Shown: positions 43,561 through 52,934 of the stretch, piece by piece | Position numbering within the stretch: the first letter of the stretch is position 1 | Layout: each line of letters opens with the position of its first letter | NCBI RefSeq assembly: GCF_015182315.1 | Contig: NZ_PRDL01000001.1 | Coordinates: forward strand, 4,194,257-4,258,256 | Origin: Cellvibrio polysaccharolyticus | GTDB lineage: Bacteria; Pseudomonadota; Gammaproteobacteria; Pseudomonadales; Cellvibrionaceae | Direction: 5' to 3' | DNA: 64,000 nt | Notes under the pieces: generated by a model | What the model was told of the DNA's origin: nothing | The model's input: the letters and a program-made list of their open reading frames with translations, nothing else | Database searches by the model: none | Made by a program: the position numbers and the translations under genes

Positions 43561-44712
43561 TTACTTAACCAGACGATACATTTCCGATGCGGCTAATAGA
43601 AAAGCGCCAACACCAAAATTGGCTGTCGAATTGGCATCCACCACCTGACCGGGAATGGCGCGCTCACCAATCGGCTGGATATAACCCAGTTTGCCATCTT
43701 CCTGCAAAGCAACACCGGTCAAATATTCCCAGGCATTCAACGCCACCGGTAAATAGCGCTCGCGCTCCAGGTAACCGTTGTTAATCCCCCAGAGATAACC
43801 GTAAGTAAAGAAAGCTGTACCGCTGGTTTCGTAACCCGGTGCGTGTTCCGGGTCGAGCAAGCTGCGCGTCCAATAACCGCCAGGCTGTTGTAAACCAACC
43901 AGGGTTTCTGCCATACGCAGGTAAACCTTGAGGTATTCATCGCGGTGCTTGTGATCTTTCGGCAAGTCAGCCAACACTTTTGCCAGACCGGCAAACACCC
44001 AGCCATCACCACGCGCCCAGAAATCTTTATGACCATTCAGACTTTTATGTTGCGGGTACACGTACTTGGCATCGCGAAAGAAAAGACCGGTTTCCTCATC
44101 GTACATAATGCTTTTGGCGTAGATGAAATAGTCGTGCAGTTTTTCCAGATACAACTCGTTACCGGTGACGTGATAAAGTTTGGTCATCACCGGCATAACC
44201 ATATACAAGCCATCCGCCCACCACCAGTAATCCACCGCGTCGGTAGACATCTGGTATTCCATCACTTCGATGGCACGAGCAATTTTTTTCTCGTCATCGG
44301 TAATTTTGTAAAGATCTATGTAGATTTGAAAAGCAATCTGCCAATCACCAAATAAAACGAAATCATCCGTCTCGCCGTAGCTGTATTTCCAGTTGGCACG
44401 ATCGTCAGACTTAGCGCCCTTCCATTCATTTTTTTCACCCCAACGCATCGAGTAATCGAGATAAGGCTGATGGTTGGTAACATAGTAGGCTTCCATATTA
44501 CCGGTGTGGTAAGCCGCATGTTCCCAGAATGCCCAACCTGGCTCAGAGTTCTCGCGCTGCCAGTAATCATTGGCTTTGGTAAGGGTTTGCAAAACATTTT
44601 TTGCCTCCGGAAGCACTTGCTCCGGAGCCGATGACTGCTTTGAACAAGCACTGAGAGTAAAAGCCAGAGACAGCGCAACAAGCGCCTTTGGAAAAGAAAA
44701 ACGTATCATCAT
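43561..44712 (-). CDS. GH105-type unsaturated glucuronyl/galacturonyl hydrolase lipoprotein
   Basis: 383 residues. Signal peptide with lipobox LSAC, so membrane-anchored. The GH88/GH105 (alpha/alpha)6 core is seen in VDYWWWADGLYMVMPVM (catalytic-type Asp) and HKDFWARGDGWVFAGLAKVL, the family signature, plus ETSGTAFFTYGYLWGINNG. These enzymes remove the unsaturated uronic acid left by polysaccharide lyases. No lyase or TonB receptor is in the window, so this is a partial utilisation locus. The start is ATG 44712 or 44709. Confidence 0.87.
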   Translation of the reverse strand: MMIRFSFPKALVALSLAFTLSACSKQSSAPEQVLPEAKNVLQTLTKANDYWQRENSEPGWAFWEHAAYHTGNMEAYYVTNHQPYLDYSMRWGEKNEWKGAKSDDRANWKYSYGETDDFVLFGDWQIAFQIYIDLYKITDDEKKIARAIEVMEYQMSTDAVDYWWWADGLYMVMPVMTKLYHVTGNELYLEKLHDYFIYAKSIMYDEETGLFFRDAKYVYPQHKSLNGHKDFWARGDGWVFAGLAKVLADLPKDHKHRDEYLKVYLRMAETLVGLQQPGGYWTRSLLDPEHAPGYETSGTAFFTYGYLWGINNGYLERERYLPVALNAWEYLTGVALQEDGKLGYIQPIGERAIPGQVVDANSTANFGVGAFLLAASEMYRLVK

Positions 44713-44793
44713 GATATAGGTCTGCCGATGCCGGTTTATTATGCTGTAAGCGGTTCGGGGTCGACATTAATCTATCAGCGAAAAAATGTAAAA

Positions 44794-44809
44794 TCGTCAG
44801 GCCTGACGA
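44794..44809. promoter_or_regulatory. Perfect 16-bp palindrome upstream of the GH105 gene
   Basis: TCGTCAGGCCTGACGA, 82 bp upstream of the GH105 start, in a 235-bp gap otherwise without genes. It has the size and symmetry of a LacI- or GntR-type operator, as expected for a sugar-acid locus. No regulator gene is nearby. Confidence 0.5.
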
Positions 44810-44947
44810 ATGGAGTTACCGGCATTTCAATAGAGCAGATCTTTACTTAACAGGCGCCAGCATTGCATAGCAGACGTTTTCCAATCGTGTTTAGCATCTG
44901 GCTACAGGCTTCCGTCGTCAAAATAAACTTTTATCCATCTAATATGC

Positions 44948-45454
44948 TCAGTGATCTGCGCCCACTCGCCGGAGAGAAAAGCCGGCTGCTATCAGTGCCA
45001 CAAAAACTCCGCTAAGTAGCCCTAATAAAAAGCTCACCGTAACGATAAACTCCGACTGCTGCAAAATCACATGATTGATAGCTTGTGCATAGCCAATAAA
45101 ATATCGGATAAAGAAAATGGCCATAATCAACACAAGCGACCACCAACTACCTTTTACCTCAAATTTTCCGGATGGTAGCTTTTTTACTTTTTCTATAGAA
45201 AGCTGCCTAAAAAAAATAATAGAAACAATAAACCCGGACAGCCAGCAGATAACAGAAAGCCAATTAAAACCAAAAGATGCCACGAGCCCATAAAAGGAAA
45301 AACCGGACATGGACAAGGGCAGAATGAGAAGTCTCGTGTGACTTACTATCCTGCTTCTGCGCTGATAAAAACCCAGCAACACAAGAGCAAAAAATAAAAA
45401 ATACACCCACCCGGGTGTTTGAAAAAGGATAGTGTATATAAAATTTTCATCCAT
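44948..45454 (-). CDS. Integral membrane protein, DUF6622-like
   Basis: 168 residues with about five hydrophobic helices. N-terminal TPGWVYFLFFALVLLGFYQRRSR and LLILPLSMSGFSFYG resemble the DUF6622 family (recalled, not checked). AT-richer than its neighbours. It is divergent from the next gene, with a 136-bp shared upstream region containing the inverted repeat GGTTCTA/TAGAACC (45517-45523, 45542-45548). Function unknown. Confidence 0.65.
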   Translation of the reverse strand: MDENFIYTILFQTPGWVYFLFFALVLLGFYQRRSRIVSHTRLLILPLSMSGFSFYGLVASFGFNWLSVICWLSGFIVSIIFFRQLSIEKVKKLPSGKFEVKGSWWSLVLIMAIFFIRYFIGYAQAINHVILQQSEFIVTVSFLLGLLSGVFVALIAAGFSLRRVGADH

Positions 45455-45590
45455 GATTCTTTTCTCAGGATAGATTGGCCAATAAAACCATGAAAAAATA
45501 GTTATTTTATTATGAAGGTTCTATTATGCAACATATAGTAGTAGAACCAATTATAGTTTTTGGATAACCCATCAAAACCAGGGAAGTAAT

Positions 45591-46091
45591 ATGCAAGCTC
45601 ATCAATACCTTGCCATCGGATTAAGACTGCTGGCAATCGGGATTTTTATTTATTCACTAAAACAATTAACCACCGTCCTTACTATTCTCTTCATGGATGG
45701 ATACGAGGACATGAAGGCTTCTCCTTTCTTTTTTTTCGCTTTATGGGCAATTCCTTCGCTGGCGGCAGCAATACTGTGGTTTTTCCCCACCCAAATTTCT
45801 AAACATGTTATTCCTCCGGACTTGGATAATACCGTATTACCCGAGAAGACATTCAGCATTCTGGTTTCGCTGATTCTTACCGTTGGGTTAATTGCCTTAT
45901 TTTATGCCTTGGTAGATGTAGTCTATTGGAGTATCTATCTACATCTGTTCTTTAATAATCCGGGGTTATATGCTTCGGCATTTGATCATCAAGCAAGTAT
46001 TATAGCGACTGGCTTTGAGACGGTAGCTGCGCTGGTAATTCTTCTACGAGCCAGAACTATTGCGAAATTTTTATATAATGTTGCCAGATGA
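45591..46091 (+). CDS. Hypothetical integral membrane protein
   Basis: 166 residues, four predicted membrane helices (LAIGLRLLAIGIFIYSL, FFFFALWAIPSLAAAILWFF, FSILVSLILTVGLIALFYAL and ATGFETVAALVILL). I do not recognise the family. AT-rich like the divergent neighbour, suggesting that the pair came together. Its stop lies in the terminator hairpin shared with the carboxylase gene. Confidence 0.65.
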   Translation: MQAHQYLAIGLRLLAIGIFIYSLKQLTTVLTILFMDGYEDMKASPFFFFALWAIPSLAAAILWFFPTQISKHVIPPDLDNTVLPEKTFSILVSLILTVGLIALFYALVDVVYWSIYLHLFFNNPGLYASAFDHQASIIATGFETVAALVILLRARTIAKFLYNVAR

Positions 46092-46129
46092 AAACACAGC
46101 CAGTTTAAAATTCTACTGGCTGTGTTTTC
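46090..46129. terminator. Bidirectional terminator between a membrane protein gene and the guanidine operon
   Basis: GAAAACACAGCCAGT/ACTGGCTGTGTTTTC, a perfect 15-bp stem with a 10-base loop and A/T-rich outer ends, 36 bp beyond the carboxylase stop. Confidence 0.88.
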
Positions 46130-46165
46130 AGTCTCTTAAACTGACCGGGCTTACTATTTAAAGAA

Positions 46166-49100
46166 TCACGCCTCTGCCGCTTCAAGCACCAGCAAAGTTT
46201 GCCCGGCCTGCACACGGGCGCCTTCGCCTTTTAGTACTTGCAGTACTTTGCCGGCTACCGGGGCGGTGACGGCGATTTCCATTTTCATGGATTCCAGGAT
46301 CAGCACCACTTCACCGGCTTTTACTTGCTGGCCGGGTTTTACCAGGCTTTGCCAGACACTGCCGGATACTGAACTGTCGATGAGGGTTGCGCCTTCGGGG
46401 AAGGTTTCTTCTTCATCGCTGGCTTCAACTTCCGGCGCTTCGTAATGGAATTGACCGGTAGCGTGCCATTGGGCGAGTTCTTCTTCGAAGGCGGCTTCAC
46501 GATGCCGGGTAAACGCGGCGATATCTGCGCTTTCATCGGCAATAAATTGCTGGTATTCGCCGAGGCTGAATTCTCCCTCTTCAATTTTGATCGGGTAGTT
46601 ACCCAACGGGAAATCTTTACGGATTTTTTGCAGTTCGTCGTGACTGACCTCGTAGAAACGAATCTGATCAAAAAATTGCAGCAGCCACGGGCGTTCAAAA
46701 ACATCGGTGCGGCGGTAGCGATTCCACATTTGCAAAGTACGACCCACAAACTGATAACCACCCGGCCCTTCCATGCCGTAAACACACATATAAGAGCCAC
46801 CAATACCCACCGAGTTTTCAGCAGTCCAGGTACGCGCCGGGTTGTATTTGGTGGTGACGAGGCGATGACGTGGGTCAACCGGTGTAGCGACAGGCGCACC
46901 GAGATAAACATCACCCAGCCCCATGACCAGATAGGACGCCGAGAAAACGATGTCTTTCACCGCCTGAATATCTGCCAGGCCATTAATGCGACGAATAAAT
47001 TCCAGATTGCTGGGGCACCAGGGCGCGTTGGGACGTACGGATTGCTGATATTTTTGAATAGCAAGGCGACAGGCTTCATCGTCCCAGCTGAGTGGTAGCC
47101 AAACAGTACGTGACGGTACATGCAATGCATCCAGACGCGTGCTTAACCAGCGTTCGCCTTGTTGCAAATGGGTAATTAAATCCTGAACGGAAAGCGTTTG
47201 GCTGTCGTAATGCACTTGCAGCGAACGAATACCCGGCGTCAGTTCACGCAAACCCGGCAGCGGATTTTTTTCAAGCCATTGCATAAGCGCGTGAGCACGA
47301 AAGCGCAAGCGAATATCCAATTCAAGCGGGCCGTATTCAACCAGCAGGAAATGATCACCGGCACAACGGTAAACCACTTTTTCGCCGACCTCGTTAGCCG
47401 ACAATTCAGCCACAATGGGATTGGGCAAAGCATCAGTGGCGACAGAAACATTGTGAATCAACGTACTGCCATCGAGATCGGCAATGGCTTGCAGTTGTGC
47501 TTCTTCAATGGCTACCGCCTGATCAATAGATACCGGAATAAATTGAATTTTATCACCAGCACGGACCTGGCCAAGCTTCCATAAATCTGCCGAGATAACC
47601 GTGGCAGGGCAAACGAAACCACCGAGTGAAGGGCCATCCGGCCCGAGGATTACCGGCATGTCGCCGGTAAAATCTACCGTACCAAATGCGTAGGCGTTAT
47701 CGTGAATATTCGACGGATGCATACCCGCTTCACCACCGGAGCTACGCGCCCAGGCAGGTTTGGGGCCGATCAGACGCACACCGGTGCGGCTGGAGTTGTA
47801 ATGCACTTCCCAGGCGTGGGCAAAAAAGGTAGTGATGTCTTCGTTGGTGAAAAAATCCGGCGCACCATGCGGGCCGTAAATAACCCGCAGTTGCCAGTTG
47901 TTGCTGATTGTTGGCAACAAAGACGGCGGCAACTGTTTCAATACACTGGTAGCAAGCGGTTGCTCCTGCAATGCGAGCACATCGCCAGCGCGCAAGCCGC
48001 GACCATTATGTCCACCGAATTGGCCGAGCGTAAATGTGGATTTGGCACCGAGGTAGTCCGGACATTGCAAACCGCCAGCCACTGTTAAATAGGCACGCGC
48101 ACCGGCATCGGTAATGCGCCCCAGTTGTAATTGCTGACCGGCTTTGATGCGTATAATTTGCTGCAAAGCGCAGGGTTCACCATCCAGCAAGGCATTAATG
48201 GCGGCACCGGTGATAACAACATCGGTATCGCCGGTAAATTTCAGCGTGGGGCCTTGCAGGGTAATTTCCAGACCGGCAGCGGTGTGCACATTACCCAGCA
48301 AGCGATTACCCAATTGAAAAGCGTAACTGTCAAACGGGCCTGATGTTGGCACACCCACATGCCAGTAACCCTGACGACCGGGATAATCCTGAATAGTGGT
48401 TTGCGTTCCGCCTTGCAGCACTTCAATACGTGCCGGGCTATAACGTAAATGGTTCAAATAACGGGTGGTCATTTTCGCTTGTACGAAAGTTTCATCGTGT
48501 AGCAAAAATTGTAAATAAGCCAGATTGGTTTCAATACCGTACAAACGGGAATTGGCCAGCGTTTGCGATAAACGCGCTAATGCCTCCTCGCGGGTATCAC
48601 CATGCACAATCACTTTTGCCAGCATGGGATCAAAAAAAGCCGGCACTTCAATGCCACTTTCAATCCAGTGGTCAATACGCACACCGGCTTGTGCCTCAGG
48701 CCATTGCACATGGCTGAGCAAACCGGCGCAAGGTTGAAAATCTTTGGCCGGGTCTTCGGCGTACACGCGAACCTGAATGGCATGACCTTGCGGTTTCAGG
48801 TCTGCACGTAAACTTTCCAGCGAAGGCAAATCACCCGCTGCCAGACGGATCATCCAGGAAACCAGATCTACGCCCCATACTTCCTCGGTAACACCGTGCT
48901 CTACCTGCAAGCGGGTGTTTACTTCCAGAAAATAAAAGTGCTGCTCTTTGGCATCGTAAATAAATTCCACGGTACCGGCATTGCGGTAGCTGACAGACGC
49001 GAGCAATTTTTCTGCGGTGCGCTGCATGGCCTCGCGTTGCGACTGCGGCAAGTCCGGTGCCGGACATTCTTCAATGACTTTTTGGTTACGGCGTTGGCTG

Positions 49101-49786
49101 GAACAATCGCGCTCACCCAAAGCAATGGCATTGCCCTGCCCGTCACCAAATACCTGCACTTCAATATGGCGCGCGGCAGCAATGAATTTTTCCAGAAAAA
49201 CGCCATCGTCGGAAAAGTTGTTGGCACCCAAACGTTTTACGCTATCAAATGCCTGACGCAGCTCTTCATCGGTATTGCACAACTGCATACCGATACCACC
49301 ACCGCCAGCCGTGCTTTTCAGCATCACCGGATAGCCGATGCGATTAGCGGATTCCAATGCTTCATCCACACTGACCAACAAATCCGTACCTGGACACAAA
49401 GGTACATCGGCAGCCAGCGCCAGCTCACGAGCTTTGTGTTTCAAACCAAAGGTGAGCATTTGCTCTGCGGTCGGGCCAATAAAAGCGATACCGGCTTTTT
49501 CACACTCCGCAACAAAGCTGGCATTTTCACTGAGAAAACCATAACCCGGATGAATCGCCTCGGCGCCGGTTTGTTTGGCAATAGCAATTATTTTTTCGCG
49601 GTCGAGATAGGTCTTCGCCGCAGCGCCCTCTCCCAGACTCCAGGCTTCATCGGCGAGGCGAACGTGCAATGACTCGGCATCCGCTTCGGAATACACCGCC
49701 ACCGAGCGGATATTCATTTTTTTGAGCGTACGAATAATGCGTGTTGCAATGGCACCACGGTTGGCAATTAAAACTTTGGTGAACAT
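46166..49786 (-). CDS. Biotin-dependent guanidine (urea) carboxylase
   Basis: 1206 residues. Biotin carboxylase domain (1-450: LIANRGAIATRIIRTLKK, MLKSTAGGGGIGMQL, FLEVNTRLQVEHGVTEEV), then KipA-like (about 470-740: TIQDYPGRQGYWHVGVPTSGP) and KipI-like (about 770-980) halves of the carboxyltransferase, and a C-terminal BCCP with the biotin Lys in ILESMKMEIAV. This is the urea amidolyase carboxylase architecture without the allophanate hydrolase part. The guanidine-I riboswitch and both UAAP/Cgd genes in the operon argue that the physiological substrate is guanidine, giving carboxyguanidine. The ATG at 49786 follows GGAG. Confidence 0.92.
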   Translation of the reverse strand: MFTKVLIANRGAIATRIIRTLKKMNIRSVAVYSEADAESLHVRLADEAWSLGEGAAAKTYLDREKIIAIAKQTGAEAIHPGYGFLSENASFVAECEKAGIAFIGPTAEQMLTFGLKHKARELALAADVPLCPGTDLLVSVDEALESANRIGYPVMLKSTAGGGGIGMQLCNTDEELRQAFDSVKRLGANNFSDDGVFLEKFIAAARHIEVQVFGDGQGNAIALGERDCSSQRRNQKVIEECPAPDLPQSQREAMQRTAEKLLASVSYRNAGTVEFIYDAKEQHFYFLEVNTRLQVEHGVTEEVWGVDLVSWMIRLAAGDLPSLESLRADLKPQGHAIQVRVYAEDPAKDFQPCAGLLSHVQWPEAQAGVRIDHWIESGIEVPAFFDPMLAKVIVHGDTREEALARLSQTLANSRLYGIETNLAYLQFLLHDETFVQAKMTTRYLNHLRYSPARIEVLQGGTQTTIQDYPGRQGYWHVGVPTSGPFDSYAFQLGNRLLGNVHTAAGLEITLQGPTLKFTGDTDVVITGAAINALLDGEPCALQQIIRIKAGQQLQLGRITDAGARAYLTVAGGLQCPDYLGAKSTFTLGQFGGHNGRGLRAGDVLALQEQPLATSVLKQLPPSLLPTISNNWQLRVIYGPHGAPDFFTNEDITTFFAHAWEVHYNSSRTGVRLIGPKPAWARSSGGEAGMHPSNIHDNAYAFGTVDFTGDMPVILGPDGPSLGGFVCPATVISADLWKLGQVRAGDKIQFIPVSIDQAVAIEEAQLQAIADLDGSTLIHNVSVATDALPNPIVAELSANEVGEKVVYRCAGDHFLLVEYGPLELDIRLRFRAHALMQWLEKNPLPGLRELTPGIRSLQVHYDSQTLSVQDLITHLQQGERWLSTRLDALHVPSRTVWLPLSWDDEACRLAIQKYQQSVRPNAPWCPSNLEFIRRINGLADIQAVKDIVFSASYLVMGLGDVYLGAPVATPVDPRHRLVTTKYNPARTWTAENSVGIGGSYMCVYGMEGPGGYQFVGRTLQMWNRYRRTDVFERPWLLQFFDQIRFYEVSHDELQKIRKDFPLGNYPIKIEEGEFSLGEYQQFIADESADIAAFTRHREAAFEEELAQWHATGQFHYEAPEVEASDEEETFPEGATLIDSSVSGSVWQSLVKPGQQVKAGEVVLILESMKMEIAVTAPVAGKVLQVLKGEGARVQAGQTLLVLEAAEA

Positions 49787-49855
49787 GTGTGGCTCCGGCA
49801 GGCCGTCCTGCGCTGGCTTACGACAGTGGTCGTCCACTGAAGACAGGAAATTAAA

Positions 49856-50500
49856 TCAGTGTTCCCACACCAGTAATTCGATAGGTGTCGGGTTGTATCC
49901 GTTGCAGGGGTTGTTCAATTGCGGGCAGTTGGAAACCAGCACCAGAATGTCCATGTGCGCTTTCAGCTCCACATATTTACCCGGCGCGGAAATACCATCG
50001 GCAAACGTCAGGCCGCCGTCAGCGGTTACCGGCACGTTCATAAAGAAATTGATGTTGTGCGTAATATCGCGTTTGTCGATGCCAAACTCGGGATGTTCTG
50101 CAACAGCGAGCATCCAGCTGTCACGGCAGGCGTGCATACAGCGTTTTTCCAGCGAGTAGCGCACGGTATTGCTTTCCGTTGCACAGGCGCCGCCCAGTGT
50201 GTCATGGCGTCCGCAGGTGTCGGCAACGATGTCGAGCATGGGGTTGTTAAAGTTGGAGCGCAGCTGTGTGCCTGCACTGAGATAAACCTGTGCTTGTGAG
50301 CGAATGGTATCCATGGCGCTGTAGCGTTCTTCAGGATTTTTTGCGTTGTAGAACAATACATCGGCGGCCTGGTTGCCTTCAAGATCGACAATTCGCAATG
50401 TGCTACCTGCCGGAATAATTCCGAAAAAATAGTCACCGGCTTTTACATGGTGCCGGGTGTTGGCCGTTTCGGGTTTTAGTGTGCTTTCTTTGAGTGTCAT
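49856..50500 (-). CDS. cgdB: Carboxyguanidine deiminase subunit, UAAP2/DUF1989
   Basis: 214 residues of the urea carboxylase-associated protein 2 family. HHVKAGDYFFGIIPAGSTLRIVDLEGNQAADVLFYNA is the DUF1989 core; CGRHDTLGGACATESN holds conserved His and Cys that bind the catalytic metal; NINFFMNVPV follows. With UAAP1 it forms carboxyguanidine deiminase, producing allophanate and ammonia. The ATG follows AGGAAAAAA. Confidence 0.9.
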   Translation of the reverse strand: MTLKESTLKPETANTRHHVKAGDYFFGIIPAGSTLRIVDLEGNQAADVLFYNAKNPEERYSAMDTIRSQAQVYLSAGTQLRSNFNNPMLDIVADTCGRHDTLGGACATESNTVRYSLEKRCMHACRDSWMLAVAEHPEFGIDKRDITHNINFFMNVPVTADGGLTFADGISAPGKYVELKAHMDILVLVSNCPQLNNPCNGYNPTPIELLVWEH

Positions 50501-50586
50501 CGTATTTTTTCCTCACGATAGTCGCGGGGTTGCGTGAGCAGTGAAAGAAGTTCGAGGGACTGTTCTCTTGCCGAAAAGACCGTGCT

Positions 50587-51306
50587 TTATTTAGTCATCA
50601 GATAATAGAGTGCGTTGTTCTGGAAACCGCGTTGGTTTTCCGGGCGGAAATTTTTGCAGTAATCATCATCTGCAACTGCTGCGGATTTTCCGATTTCAAT
50701 ACTCACCGGCTTGAAAGGATATTGCGTTGCAAAATTAAAAGGATGCGGGCAGGTGTGCAGCACCACCAGCGTATCCATTTCAAAACGCAAAGTGACTGAA
50801 CTGCCAGCGGAACTGACATCCGTATCAAGCTGAACTTTGCCGCTATCATCACTGCTGACTTTGCTGAACCAATTGATATTGGCCGCCATATCGCGATGCC
50901 CCAAACCGTATTTGGCCAGTTCAACCAAAAAAGCGTCGTAGCCATTTTGCAGCCAGTCGTTACGGTCATTTTGATAATCGCGAATACCCCAGCGAGCGGC
51001 TACATCATTGCGGTGCAAATTGCCGCACACGGTATCGTGCCAGCCGAAACTGTCTTCAATAACCGAAGCAAAGATGCGGCCCATATCGGAATAGAGGCAA
51101 TTGCCTTTTTGCAATTTAAAGGTGTGCTGGCATTTCAGCGTGTCCGGTGCGTTGTAGCGCTCCAGCAAATTGCGCGGGTTGTAAAACAACATTCCTACGT
51201 TGGCGCCGCCTTCAAGGTCTGTGAGTTTCAATACGCTGCCGCGCGGTAATTCCATAGACCAATGGGCGTTGCCTGGCAAAGTGGTTTGGTAAAGGTAATC
51301 TGTCAT
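50587..51306 (-). CDS. cgdA: Carboxyguanidine deiminase subunit, UAAP1/DUF1989
   Basis: 239 residues, urea carboxylase-associated protein 1 family. GSVLKLTDLEGGANVGMLFYNP and SFGWHDTVCGNLHRNDV are the conserved DUF1989 motifs, and INWFSKVSSDDSG matches UAAP1. It is homologous to cgdB, from which it presumably arose by duplication. The start overlaps the ATPase stop (ATGA). Confidence 0.9.
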   Translation of the reverse strand: MTDYLYQTTLPGNAHWSMELPRGSVLKLTDLEGGANVGMLFYNPRNLLERYNAPDTLKCQHTFKLQKGNCLYSDMGRIFASVIEDSFGWHDTVCGNLHRNDVAARWGIRDYQNDRNDWLQNGYDAFLVELAKYGLGHRDMAANINWFSKVSSDDSGKVQLDTDVSSAGSSVTLRFEMDTLVVLHTCPHPFNFATQYPFKPVSIEIGKSAAVADDDYCKNFRPENQRGFQNNALYYLMTK

Positions 51307-52082
51307 GGTAAAGCTACCTGTAATGCTTCCAGTGCGGGTAAGTTTTCACGGTTACGTTTGTCGATAGGCAGATCGTAAGTAATGTGCGCGCCGTAAGCCT
51401 GTGGGGCTTGCGGGTCATGCCGGGTTTTATCAAACACCCATAAGCGGGTGCCGAGATAAAAACCTTCTTTTAAATCGTGGGTCACCATAAACACGGTGAG
51501 ATTGTGTTCACGCCACAGTGACAGCACCAGTTGATGCATATCGGCACGGATGCCCGGGTCGAGTGCGCCGAAAGGTTCGTCGAGCAATAAGATGCGCGGC
51601 TGGCGAATCAATGCCTGGGCGATGGCGAGCCGTTGTTTCATACCGCCCGACAATTGATGCGGGTAGCGGTGCAGCGCCTGGCTTAAACCCACATTGTCAA
51701 TCAGCGCTTTGGCTTCTTCTTCCACGCGACGGCGTGCGCCGCCCCATAATTTTCCTAACAGCGGCGACTTTTCAAATTCGCGAGCAACGATGACATTTTG
51801 CAAAACGGTTAGATGGGGAAAAACCGAATATTGCTGAAAGACGATGCCACGGGATTGGTCAGGCTCTTGCGGAATGACCTTGCCGTCCAGCAGTAATTCA
51901 CCGCGGCTTACGGTTTCCATACCGAGCAACATTTTCAAAAATGTACTTTTACCGCAGCCGGAGGTGCCCACCATGGTAACGAACTCACCGGCGTTGACTT
52001 TAATGTTCATGCTTTCCAGCACGACATTGTCACCGTAGCTTTTCCAAACATTTCTGGCTTCAATCATCGGCGATTTACTCAT
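51303..52082 (-). CDS. Guanidine-type ABC transporter ATP-binding protein
   Basis: 259-residue NitT/TauT-type ABC ATPase. Walker A GTSGCGKSTFLKMLLG, signature LSGGMKQRLAIAQALI, Walker B ILLLDEPFGALD, switch FMVTHDLKEGF. It overlaps its neighbours by 4 bp on both sides. With the permease and the binding protein it forms an importer of the guanidine operon. Confidence 0.92.
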   Translation of the reverse strand: MSKSPMIEARNVWKSYGDNVVLESMNIKVNAGEFVTMVGTSGCGKSTFLKMLLGMETVSRGELLLDGKVIPQEPDQSRGIVFQQYSVFPHLTVLQNVIVAREFEKSPLLGKLWGGARRRVEEEAKALIDNVGLSQALHRYPHQLSGGMKQRLAIAQALIRQPRILLLDEPFGALDPGIRADMHQLVLSLWREHNLTVFMVTHDLKEGFYLGTRLWVFDKTRHDPQAPQAYGAHITYDLPIDKRNRENLPALEALQVALP

Positions 52083-52900
52083 TTTTCAGTCTCCTGATGA
52101 TGCCAGGGAAAGCAGCGGCGGCTTATTTGAGCCAACACATAGTCGATAACAAATGCCAGCAGCGTGATCCACGCAACGTAGGGCAAAATAATATCCATGG
52201 ACATGTAACGGCGAACCAGAAAGATGCGGTAACCAAGGCCGTCGGTAGAAGCAATCGCTTCTGCGGCGATTAAAAACAACCAGGCTGAGCCGAGTGATAA
52301 ACGCACGGCGTTAATTAATTGCGGCATCATTTGCGGCACCAGCACCCGCCAGATGAGCTGCCAGCTGGACGCGCCCAGTGTTTGCGCTTTTACCCGTAGT
52401 TCAAGAGGAATAGCGGCTGTTCCGCGTTGAATGTCCCGCGCAATAAAAGGCGCAACCCCGATCACAATCAAAGCGACTTTGGATAATTCATCCAGACCGA
52501 AAACAATAAAAAGTACCGGCAATATTGCCATCGGCGGAATTAATGAAATAACCGTAAGCAGTGGCGAAAAGGCAGAACGAATCAGCGGCAAAGCACCGTT
52601 GACGATACCGATAAAAAAACCGATGAAAGCAGAGATAGCAACACCCAGCCCCAAACGTTGCAGGCTACTCAGGGTGTCTTGCCAGAAAACATAATCACCG
52701 GTTCTTTTATTAGGTTCAAACGCCAATGCTTTTATGGAATCGCCCATTTGACCAAAACCAGGCAGCAGCTTGTCGTTGGGATTTTCCGCCAACCGTGCAT
52801 CCGAGGCGATCATATAAATCACCAGCAGGATGACAAAAGGCAACAGCCCCAACAGCCACTTGGCCGGTTTATTCGGTGTGATGTTAATCAATCTTTTCAT
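52079..52900 (-). CDS. Guanidine-type ABC transporter permease
   Basis: About 273 residues. First helix WLLGLLPFVILLVIYMIA, and the conserved BPD permease EAA loop with AQTLGASSWQLIWRVLVPQMMPQLINAVRLSLGSAW. The start is ATG 52900, with a GTG two codons upstream as an alternative; neither has a strong ribosome binding site. Its stop overlaps the ATPase start. Confidence 0.91.
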   Translation of the reverse strand: MKRLINITPNKPAKWLLGLLPFVILLVIYMIASDARLAENPNDKLLPGFGQMGDSIKALAFEPNKRTGDYVFWQDTLSSLQRLGLGVAISAFIGFFIGIVNGALPLIRSAFSPLLTVISLIPPMAILPVLFIVFGLDELSKVALIVIGVAPFIARDIQRGTAAIPLELRVKAQTLGASSWQLIWRVLVPQMMPQLINAVRLSLGSAWLFLIAAEAIASTDGLGYRIFLVRRYMSMDIILPYVAWITLLAFVIDYVLAQISRRCFPWHHQETEK

Positions 52901-52934
52901 AGCCACTTGCTCAGGAGAATTTCAGTACCGCAGG

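Noticed and set aside
46166..49786. Plain urea carboxylase of a urea amidolyase pathway
   Set aside because: Possible biochemically, but the guanidine-I riboswitch and both carboxyguanidine deiminase subunits make guanidine the more likely substrate; residue-level comparison is still needed.
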